Shown one piece after another: positions 55,036 to 64,000 of a stretch of DNA of 64,000 nt. The stretch covers positions 9,346,770-9,410,769 of the forward strand of contig OY744616.1 of assembly GCA_963556255.1 (NCBI GenBank), read 5' to 3'. Position numbers and translations under genes: made by a program. The stretch is from Allolobophora icterica. Taxonomy: Eukaryota > Annelida > Clitellata > Crassiclitellata > Lumbricidae. A model generated the notes under the pieces. That model was not told the origin of the DNA. It saw only the letters and a list, made by a program, of their open reading frames with translations, and made no database searches. Position 1 is the stretch's first letter. Each line of letters starts with the position of its first letter.

Positions 55036-58000
55036 TCATTGTTGCGGAGACAATTCACAAGGTCGAGTGAACTCCTGGCCTTTGGCATGAAACCATTTCG
55101 TGCAGACTATGCAGACAATTACAAAACAGAATTATATACATTATATATAATTATATACATTACATATACATATTAAAGAGCAGCCCTTTACCGTATATTT
55201 AAATTTACGTTGAATTAAGTGTGAAATGAAAGTTTGTTGGAATGTCGTCATTTGTAAACAGTGACGTCATTGGTCATGAATAGTCATTAGTTGGAAGCGG
55301 CCAATGAGAGGAGCGTAAAAAAATGTTCCCTGCATTTGTGACTTCATGACTTTTCTGTTTTTTTTTATATTATTAATATTACACTTCAAAGTAATAAATT
55401 ACGTGAAGAATAAATTGTTCAACTGCGATGTTATTCCATATTCAACGTTTATTTAAATAAAAAAATCTTTATCGTATGTAGTAACCTTCGGATTTCTCCA
55501 GCCCCGAGCCAAATCGTAGAAACCAGCTTACTCACAGACGCTTAAGCTACGTAGACCTGCAATAGAATATGCCTATAATATTAGGATTCTTATGTAGAGA
55601 CCTTATCAATTATCCAAATGCTTTTAATTTCGTAACTGACCCCATTTGTTTCCTATTAAGACTGGACATCCGGCGTGTTTCGTCCGATAATCTCCTTCTC
55701 CGTTCCTCATAAGGTTGTACCAAAGAACACAGGTGCCCTACAAAAACAACGACGTGGCAGAAGTAGACTAGATCAGATAAGATTAGATTAGATTAGATTA
55801 GATTAGGATATAATGGAGTAGATAAATCTACCATTGCTACATCTCTATCCATCATTGGCTGTCTTGCATCCTTAGGCTGCCTCCGTGTAGTATCAACTGG
55901 AAGTAGTATCAATGACTTTTATATTAGATCAGACCAGACACTTCTATTGCGCCGATGTCAAGGTGAATAGGTCCTATTCACCTTGACATCGGCGCAATAG
56001 AAGTTACTAATCACAACTACAATAATTACCTGGACCAGCAACCATCGAAACTGTGGCCTCTTCCTAACGTACATGTAGTAAGTAATTGGCAATCTAGGAA
56101 CTTAACATAGCACCTTTTGATATAGAGCGCAAGGCACATTTGAACTTGGATTCGCTATCGCTAATTAATTTCTCGTTACTTTACCTTCTTGGCCGGTGTT
56201 TGAAGTCCAATTAAGTTGAAGGCTGTGCCTCCGCCCATCTCGACATCGGTTAACTACAAAAGAAATGCACAATGAGAACCGAGCTTCAAACATCATCATT
56301 ATCACCGTCATCATCATCACCATCACCACCACCATAACCATCTTCATCATTAGCAGTAACATTATCATCATCATTATCATTATCATCATTAATATCATCA
56401 TTAGCATTATCATTATTAGCATTATCATCATTAGCATTATCATTATAATTATAATTAACATTAATAATTATAATTATAATTAGCATTATCATCATCAATA
56501 GCAACAACAACAACATCATCATCTCATCACCGCTATAACCGCCGCCACCGGTGTCACCACTCTGTGATCATCATCACCAGTAACATCATCATCATCGTCA
56601 TCTCTGCCAGGATGAAGACCCGACCACGGTGAAAAGATGTATTACCATCGTAATCATCGTCCTCGATATACGTTATGTGACTTACATAATAGATGACTAT
56701 TATACGACTTACATAATAGATTACCGTTGTGTGACTTACGTAATAGATGACTGTGGCAATCCTATTTCCGCGCCACTCCTCAAATGTGTAGATCTCGTTT
56801 GACTGCAAAAAGAACACAGCTACATATTAGCAAAACTAAAGATACACAAGATACAAATGAGCAAGAAATTATATAGCGCCCGTTAAAAGTTTAACTGAGA
56901 ACTACTATAGTGCCGATGAAATATAGTTTGAGAGGTATACCTCGACTGATGGCTTAATGAACTCGGTGACTCGGAGGCAATGAAATTCACAAAACTTAGC
57001 ATCTTTATAGATAACTTCATAAATTTCTTCATCGATATCGTCATCGATATCTTCATCGATATCTTCATCTGTATCTTCATCTATATCTTCATCGACATCC
57101 TCATCGATATCTTCATCTATATCTTCATCGACATCTTCATCGAAATCGTTATCAAAATCTTCATAGATATAACCATAGCCATAACCATCAATTTATCGGT
57201 CCAAAAAATATAAACACGGTAACATCTCGCCATACTATTGGCAAGTATTCTATTGGGCACAAAAGGGAACCCAGAAGGGATCAGGATCCCGCTAGCTAGG
57301 GCATCTATGTAAAGTGTGATTTATATGTATATATCTTCTTCCATATCTCTACTGATCTCTTTATCGGTATCTTCATTTATATCTTTAGCCATAGAAGTGT
57401 CTTCTGTTCCTAGACATTACTTACGCGTGCAAAATCGTAGTGTGGTTCGTACTGTCCGCCTATCCCGTAATTCAGAACCTACAACAGCATGTCATGTCTC
57501 GTTGTAGAAAACCATTTCTTATATCGAAAGATGCAAACGGTAAAATCTATTCCGCGCTGTCTCTTCCAGTAGTAGGCATACTAATGGTGAAGGTAATTGC
57601 AGGTACTTCACCTTTTTTATAGCGCCACTTTAAGAGAAACATCAGAGGGCAAATAAATAATTAATAAATAATTAAATAAATTACTGTCGTTGCATAACAG
57701 AAATGACACGCGACACATAAATAAATGCCGACACTTCAAGCGTTACTGCGTCATCCCAGCTAAAGAGGTTCGAACAGTTGACCTCTGGCGTGACCCTACC
57801 AGCATGTCCACAAACATGGGCCCCATATGTGTCTCATATGGGTATATGGGTTCCGATTTGGTCCTCATGCTGGCAGAGTAAATCTCTGATACTTTGCAAA
57901 ACCATTTCTATTGTTAAACTCTAATTGATACACTTTGAAGTTGTTTTTCCACTTTGTAGTAACTTACTGTAATTTTAAGAGTGTACACGGTGAGTCATTA

Positions 58001-61000
58001 AAAAACGTGTCCCTGCATAATTTAGAATAATTCATGCAGATAACCATCAATTTCAATGAAATTTCATAATAATGACGCTTGATAGTCTAGCTAAGTGCTA
58101 TAAACATTATTTTTGTAAAATCTGAACCCGCCTAAACTATAATTACATTACGACAACCCTCTACAAAATGGTGTTCACCGAAGAAGATAACATGTCATAA
58201 CATTATAAAAAGAATAGAAATTGCGGTGCGAAACGTTTTCAAAGGAATTTTCAGATAAAAGGTTGATTCGTGGTGGATTTAATGCTCTCCTTTCAAAGAT
58301 CGATAAGACTGGGTTTTCATTATCGTCGACCAAGTAGAGGCCGCCCGCTAACGGCCAGGACGGTCGACAAAGAGACTTTTGAGTAACTGTAAACTGAAAC
58401 ACCTGATTTCATTCCGCCTACTTTGTGGCCCGCTGACATCCCTGATTTAAATCCGGTAGACTATAAAATGTGTAAGTGTCATGCAAGAAAGGTCTACAGA
58501 TATCAAATACACGATGTCAACGAGTTGCATCATCGAATTTTGGAAGCATGGGACGAAATGGATCAGCGCATCATTGATGAATCGGTCAAGGAGAGGTGTG
58601 TGCGTCTTTGCGCATGCGTGGATGCCCAAGGAGGTCAATTTGAACATAAACTTTAAGTTTCATAATGTTCTCTGATAACTCCTCTATCTTTACTTAAAAT
58701 TTCATTAACATAACCTGATATCTGACAAAGTTATAGCAAAATATATAGGGACACGTTTTTTTATGACTCACCGTGTAGATAGTGTCGTTACAGTGCACGG
58801 GCTTTTTAAACGTTCTTCAAAAGGCGCTAAATAATTAGATACATTACAATGTCAGTAATGTATACGGCTATCCGGAAACAAGTTTAACAAACTTAAGCTT
58901 AAGGCGCGTATATGAAATATTGGAATACCCTATATTACTTTACGATTAAGAAGTGGCTAGCGAAGCGACTGACCTGGAGCTCTTCCGCGGTGTCAAGGGT
59001 CAGGTTGCTGAGAGCCCTCGACTTGCGATTCAGACTCGCCAGCAACCCCTGCGGGTCTTCCTCCGCCCTCAACCAGGCGCTGAAACGTCCAAGGAAATTT
59101 CCGTTACACACGCAATCGCTTCTGAATTTTAACCAATTTGCAAAAAAAATTGCTAAAAAGTAGTAACAATCTATCGCATCGGTAGGCCTATCTAATGAAC
59201 AAAGTTATCAGCCGATGACGCTACAAAATCATGCTGTAATCAGGTCATTGTCCCTCAGTCCACTAAGACAAGAGGAAGTCAGTCTGTGGTTAATGACCAA
59301 TTCGAGAAGGTTTGTCCTAAGCGACTGAACAGAAAGGACAGATATAGGAGGAGAATTTAACAAATCTAGGTCCAGCTAAACAAAAAAATCATTCTAGTTT
59401 TAGGTATAACCAAAGAAAGTCAGACTAATAATGACTATATTATACTATTATTATTATTACTATTACTGCTACTACTTACTAGTGCTACTATTATTACCAT
59501 TATTACTAATATTACTATTAATATGATCATTGTTATTGTTATAGCTATTGCTATTGCTATCGCTATCTCCTGTTGTTATTGTTGGCGTTGTTATTCTTGT
59601 TATTATTGCTATTGTTATTGTTGTTGTTACGCTATTATTTATTAAGCGTCGCTATCCAATGACCAAGTATATATCGGTGGAGCTGAGAAATTGTGACATT
59701 CTACTTTAACATAGAAAAAGGAAGTTTTATTAGGAAAGAAAAATTCTCCACCTTTTACTTGTGCGATAATCAGTGTAGGGATTGTCATTCTCTGTCACCT
59801 GGAAGACACCGGAACGATGGAGCTGAACAGACAAAAGCAAATGATTAGATAAGAAAAAATGTTTAGATAAGAACAATGATTAGATAAGAACAGATAGGAA
59901 CAGATTATGCAAACTGATGGACAGACGGACGGATAGAGTGAGTCGGTGAGGGAGTCAGTGGGTCGTTCGCGCACTCGTTGACAGACTGACTTTGGGGGTA
60001 GCCACTTATTTGACCTTGACCTTGCCCTCAGTGAGTGAGAAAGTCAGTAACTCACTCATTCACTCACGAACTCTCTCATTGATTCACCAGTTCACCGCTG
60101 GCTGACAGACCCGCTCGCTCACTTACTCATTCACTCACACGTTCGCTCACTTATTCACTCATCACACATTTACTCACACATTCACACACTCACTCATTCA
60201 CTCACTCACACATTAATTTACTCACTCATTCACTCATTCGCTCATTGACAGACTGACCTTGGGAGCGGCCACTTCCTTGACCTTGGCGACTTCTGCGTTC
60301 GTCAAGATCTCGTGATATACGACGACGCGTGGATCGAGATGAATGACTTCTTCACGCAGTGGATTGATGTAGAACATCGGTACATGACGACGATACTGGC
60401 ACTTCAACAGGTCAGGGTTCTCAGGCGGCTAAAAGCATCCATCACCATCGTTATTATCATCGTCATTATCATCGTCATCACCATCGGCATCATAGATTAG
60501 ACTAGACTAGATTAGAACAGACTAGACTAGACTAGATTAGAACGGAATAGATTAGAACAGACTAGACAAGACTAGATTAGAACAGACTAGATTAGAACAG
60601 ACTAGACAAGACTAGATTAGAACAGAATCGATTAGAACAGATTAGACTAGACTAGATTAGAACAGACTAGACTAGACTAGATTAGAACAGAATAGATTAG
60701 AACAGACTAGACAAGACTAGATTAGAACAGAATCGATTAGAACAGATTAGACTAGACTAGATTAGAACAGAATCGATTAGAACAGATTAGATCAGATAAG
60801 ATTAGACTAGATTGGTTTAGAACAGACTAGACTAGATTGTACTAGACTATATTAGAACAGACTAGATTACACTAGACTATATTAGAACAGACTATACTAG
60901 ATTACACTAGACTATATTAGAACAGACTGGCCTAGATAGATTACACTAGACTATATTAGAACAGACTAGACTAGATTACACTAGACTATATTAAAGCAGA

Positions 61001-63601
61001 CTAGACTAGATTACACTAGACTAGGCCTATATTAGAACAGACTAGACTAGATTACACTAGACTATATTACAACAGACTAGACTAGATTACACTAGACTAT
61101 ATTAGAACAGACTAGACTAGATTACACTAGACTATATTAAAGCAGACTAGACTAGATTACACTAGACTAGGCCTATATTAGAACAGACTAGACTAGATTA
61201 CACTAGACTATATTACAACAGACTAGACTAGATTACACTAGACTATATTAGAACAGACTAGACTAGATTACATTACACTAGACTATATTAGAACAGACTA
61301 GACTAGATTACACTAGACTATATTAGAGCAGACTAGATTAGATTAGAACATACTAGATTAGATCAAATTATATTACATGTAGATTAGATTAGACGTTTTG
61401 ATAAGACTATGTTCGATTAGATTAGATCTGATGACTAGATTGGATTGGATCATAGTACGTGAGTTCGTTCTCCTCGACAGAGTCTTTCGTAGTCGATGTA
61501 CTCATCCGTTGTCTTGTATTCGTCTCGATTTCGTTCGTTCCTCAGCTGGACTTCATCCGTCGACTGTGCCTTCCGCAGAAGAACCTCATCCGTCGAAATC
61601 ATCGACTCGTAGCTCTTCAGGTTACTTATTGCGCGCGGATGATCCGGTTCTACACGGTTAACAGTACGGAAGCAAACCACGCGATTTATACAGCACTCAA
61701 TAGTAGCAGTAGTAGCAGTAGTAGTAGAAGCAGCAGAAGTAGTAGTAGTAGCAGGAGTAGTTGTAGTAATAATAACAATAATAATAAGAGAGACTATTTC
61801 TCGTTTTCAGCGCTTATCTATGAGCATCCAGCGCTTCAACGCAGTTCTTCTGTAGAACCTTTTCCACTGACAAAACCATCTGCGAAGATTAGCCACTCCA
61901 GAACAACGTTCCCCTAATTTTTGCAATCCCGAGGGATCATACGTACCTCGGGAAAAAATAATATGATTTATATAGCGCCGTAGGAACTTCAGGAAGACAA
62001 GACCGAAAGAAAGGGCGCTGTATAAGTGTTGGAAAGTCAATGACAGTCATATGCTAGTTTTAAAAGATAGGTCTTGAGGTGCGAGTTGATGGTCTCCAGA
62101 GATGGTGCATACTTCACTTGGTCGGGAAGACTGTTCCATGTAGAGGGTCCAGCGACAGAGAGGAATCAGTCGCCTAATCTCGTAGAAGATCGCGGAACTT
62201 GTAGTTGATTTTTTTCAGGGTCGTTGCCAACATCTGCACCTGTTTTTAAGCTACTTGAATGTAGAGCTCTGAGATAACACCGGTCACTTTCCAGTTATGC
62301 ATATCCTCTTCATCCTTTCTCTGGCAACTGGACTTGGGTCTCAACTGGAATCTCTGGACAACCCTACTGACACGACGCAGCGCTCGTGAATAAGTCGGCT
62401 TCCTTCCATAGCTTTAGAGTAGTGCTTTAGAAATTTGAAGCAGAGGAGGAGAATGGGAAGGAGGCAGATTGGAAAGGGAGGAGGATGTGGAAAATCATGA
62501 CGAGGAGCAGGATGTGAAAGAGTTGAGGAGAAGGAGGAGGAGGAGGAGAAGGAGCAGGAGGAGGAGGAGAAGGAGGAGGACGAGGACGAGGAGGAGGAGC
62601 AGGAGCAGGAGCAGGAGGAAGAAATCGGAAAAAGTATTCCAAGATTAGAAGAGATATTCTAGATGACCGATTGAATGATGGTTAACGTTGTCCTATCTCT
62701 GAGAGACTTCGTCTTCCACTTACCCAACTGCAGCCATTGTAGAGTCAGGTTGTAGGCGTGAATAACGTTGCCTTGCTGACAAAAACATAATTCCAAATCG
62801 AAATAAGTCTTTGATTATGTTTCTCCTTAATGATGATGATGGCAATGATGATTATGATGATTTGTAGTGATGATTATGATTATTATGGTGATGGTGATCC
62901 GGATGATGCTTATGATTATGATGATGTTGATGAGAACGATGGTGATTGGTAATGTTACTGTGATAATTATGATAATGGTGATAAATGATGATGATGGTGA
63001 CGATGATTGGTGATGGTGGTAATGATGATGGCAAAAGTGGTGATGACGATGAAGATGCAGTGATCGGATGTACAGTCTTTCTATAGCTACATATTTCTCA
63101 TAAAATAAAATAAAACTAATGACTTCTTTGGAAACACTCACATCGAATCAGAAGGGGCGCGAATATTATGGATCATTTTATAGCGCCTTCAACCGCTGAC
63201 CAGTTCTTTAATTGTCAAAAAGAACAGAGTGGGCCAAAAATTAATCAGATCACCATGGTACACGAAGGTCATAATATGATGCCGTTAATGTGTTTCCCAC
63301 GATAAACTGATGACACATGAGATTTTTATGGTTTCCTGACCCCCACCTTTTCAGTTGCTTAGTTGATGGGCTTAGAAGAATAGCTATGGGGTTGAACTTC
63401 TACCCCCTTACAATACAAAGTCTAAGACACTGCTGCTGACCCTGAACATGGAGAAGGAGAGGAAGTCGAGAATCTGCGTTCGTTTGCAGGTCTTCACGGT
63501 CTCCCTTTCGTCGATGTTCAGTGCCTCCATCAGCCATAGTATCGCATGGTAGTGGTCGTCCTTGAAGTAGGCGACCGTACCCAACTGGAAGCAGTCGTCA
63601 G
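55036..63601 (-). CDS. P4HA: Prolyl 4-hydroxylase alpha subunit, tandem copy D (partial, exons 4-14)
   Basis: Minus-strand exons 4 to 14: 63441-63601, 62724-62775, 61459-61649, 60258-60428, 59752-59822, 58974-59079, 57425-57478, 56740-56802, 56185-56253, 55641-55737, 55036-55106 (TGA at 55036-55038). The order and phases match copies A-C, so exons 1-3 should lie beyond 64000. About 367 residues are visible, all open. This is the most diverged copy yet keeps family signatures: ADDCFQLGTVAYFKDDHYH, YERLCRGERTH, RTSKSAWL, GGQYEPHYDFAR, RTKHAGCPVLIGNKW and RPCELSPQQ at the end. Exon 6 is 191 nt against 170 and exon 9 is 106 nt against 100, so the linker and the loop after SKSAWL are longer by seven and two residues. 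Exon 7 has a clear acceptor (TTTTAG) giving 171 nt, which supports the exon 7 model in the other copies. Few of the repeats shared by A-C appear in its introns. Confidence 0.9.
55107..55640. other. Intron 13 of copy D, nothing recognised
   Basis: AT-rich with a short TTATATACATTATATATAATT inverted tract at about 55130-55160. The tRNA-like SINE of copies A-C is absent. Confidence 0.45.
55770..55806. repeat. (GATTA)n short tandem repeat, intron 12 of copy D
   Basis: About seven GATTA units (with GATAA variants), the same base word as the large array in intron 6 of this gene. Confidence 0.85.
55940..56004. repeat. 65-nt perfect palindrome, intron 12 of copy D
   Basis: Arm ACTTCTATTGCGCCGATGTC... 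(32 nt, 55940-55971), one central T, then its exact reverse complement (55973-56004). Confidence 0.96.
56280..56620. repeat. ATC/ATT trinucleotide array, intron 11 of copy D
   Basis: Imperfect (ATC)n mixed with ATT and ATTATAATT words. Confidence 0.9.
56990..57180. repeat. 18-bp ATCGATATCTTC tandem repeat, intron 10 of copy D
   Basis: About ten units of CATCGATATCTTCATCTAT type, running into an (ATAACC)n-like tail shared with 18160-18235. Confidence 0.9.
57986..58775 (+). mobile_element. Internally deleted mariner-type transposon, 790 bp, intron 9 of copy D
   Basis: Inverted ends CACGGTGAGTCATTAAAAAA / TTTTTTATGACTCACCGTG lie between TA dinucleotides (57984-57985 and 58776-58777). The plus strand begins MVFTEEDNM at about 58168 and resumes at WPADIPDLNPVDYK (about 58424), the region of the third catalytic acidic residue, ending GGQFEHKL. 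The middle of the transposase, with the first two catalytic residues, is missing and stops are present. Confidence 0.93.
59440..59645. repeat. ATT/GTT trinucleotide-rich tract, intron 8 of copy D
   Basis: Imperfect TATTATTAC and TTGTTATTG words without coding capacity. Confidence 0.8.
59900..60255. repeat. CACTCATTCACT-type tandem tract, intron 7 of copy D
   Basis: Imperfect tetranucleotide-based array (CTCACTCATTCACTCAC) ending a few bases from the exon 7 donor. Confidence 0.85.
60494..61440. repeat. GACTAGATTAGAACA minisatellite, about 950 bp, intron 6 of copy D
   Basis: Built from 5-bp words (GACTA, GATTA, GAACA). The second half has a higher-order unit of about 40 bp, GATTACACTAGACTATATTA plus GAACAGACTAGACTA, repeated a dozen times with occasional AGGCCT variants. 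Confidence 0.95.
61680..61790. repeat. AGTAGTAGC-rich trinucleotide tract, intron 5 of copy D
   Basis: Imperfect (AGT/AGC)n followed by AATAAT; the plus-strand serine-rich frame is compositional. Confidence 0.85.
61960..62260 (-). mobile_element. LINE ORF2 C-terminal fragment (minus), intron 5 of copy D
   Basis: The minus strand encodes SVAGPSTWNSLPDQVKYAPS and LETINSHLKTYLLK, then a TATACAGCGCCC-type 3' UTR. Confidence 0.8.
62285..62445 (+). mobile_element. LINE 3' tail (plus), intron 5 of copy D
   Basis: CTGGCAACTGGACTTGGGTC ... AGCGCTCGTGAATAAGTCGG ... GTGCTTTAGAAATTTGAAG is the complete 3' tail of the first LINE family. Confidence 0.7.
62446..62625. repeat. GGAGGA-rich purine tract, intron 5 of copy D
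   Basis: Plus-strand polypurine, imperfect (GAGGAG)n; could form triplex DNA. The minus-strand proline-rich frame is compositional. Confidence 0.9.
62826..63065. repeat. GATGATGATTATGAT trinucleotide array, intron 4 of copy D
   Basis: Imperfect (GAT)n without coding capacity. Confidence 0.88.
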
Positions 63602-63920
63602 CTACAACGACCATCATCATCACAGTAGTCGTTATCATCATTATTATCATTGTCGTTGTCATCATCATCAATATGGTATCGATTTTAGTTGTCGTCCCAC
63701 TTGTCGCCATCATCATTGTTGCAGTCATCATCACCATCAATGCGAACATTGTCGTTGTCATCACAATTATCACCAACACCGTCGTTGTCGCTTTCACTAA
63801 CATTATCATCGCGTCCATTGTCGTTGTCATCATCATGAACATTGTGTCATCCCAGTTGTCACCATCGTCGTCGTTGCGTCGGCGTCATCATCGCCTTCAT
63901 CATTGTCGTCGGCGTCATTA
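63602..63920. repeat. ATCATCGTCGTTGTC trinucleotide array, intron 3 of copy D
   Basis: Imperfect (ATC/GTC/GTT)n immediately beyond the exon 4 acceptor. The remaining sequence to 64000 shows no exon 3. Confidence 0.88.
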
Positions 63921-64000
63921 TTGCATGGTATGTGGCTCCAATTGGCAATTGCCATTGGGTCGGTTACGTAAACACATTCAGCATCTTCTCACAATTTTCA

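Overview
The window is metazoan nuclear DNA: intron-rich genes with GT-AG splicing, many LINE, SINE, hAT, mariner and Helitron remnants, and abundant mini- and microsatellites. The frequent AGGCCTA-type words and the transposon mix suggest a marine invertebrate, perhaps a deuterostome such as an echinoderm. That placement is weak and rests on impression only.

The only host genes I can support are four head-to-tail genes on the minus strand encoding collagen prolyl 4-hydroxylase alpha subunits (P4HA). I call them A (12-15206), B (24543-34635), C (38899-51966) and D (55036-63601, its 5' end lies beyond the window). A, B and C each resolve into 14 coding exons with matching exon sizes and intron phases, no internal stops, and products of about 530, 527 and 531 residues, close to the vertebrate P4HA length. 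D shows exons 4-14 of the same model. Each protein keeps a signal peptide (A-C), the N-terminal dimerisation segment, the TPR-like peptide-substrate-binding domain and the C-terminal 2-oxoglutarate/Fe(II) dioxygenase domain with HxD...H and the 2-oxoglutarate-binding lysine. The likely role is 4-hydroxylation of X-Pro-Gly in procollagen-like proteins in the endoplasmic reticulum, together with protein disulfide isomerase.

Layout: gene A with its introns (1-15.2 kb); a 9.3 kb spacer of LINE pieces, two perfect palindromes and a 3 kb long-inverted-repeat element (15.2-24.5 kb); gene B (24.5-34.6 kb); a 4.3 kb spacer with two TIR elements, a 20-bp minisatellite and a LINE 3' end (34.6-38.9 kb); gene C (38.9-52.0 kb), which carries a Helitron, a 2.2 kb TIR transposon with a nested MITE, and a large 16-bp minisatellite; a 3 kb spacer (52.0-55.0 kb); and gene D (55.0-63.6 kb) with a deleted mariner and several satellites.

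Because the genes are paralogous, introns of one copy act as empty sites for insertions in another. This fixes the exact ends and target-site duplications of several transposons and lets insertions be ordered. Some insertions are shared by A, B and C (tRNA-like SINE in intron 13, LINE 3' end in intron 12). Some are shared by A and B only (LINE in intron 4, LINE in intron 7, a TIR element near exon 1). Others are private. The 5' halves of A and B look closest, while in the 3' exons B and C look closest and A is the outlier, which suggests gene conversion or relaxed constraint in A.
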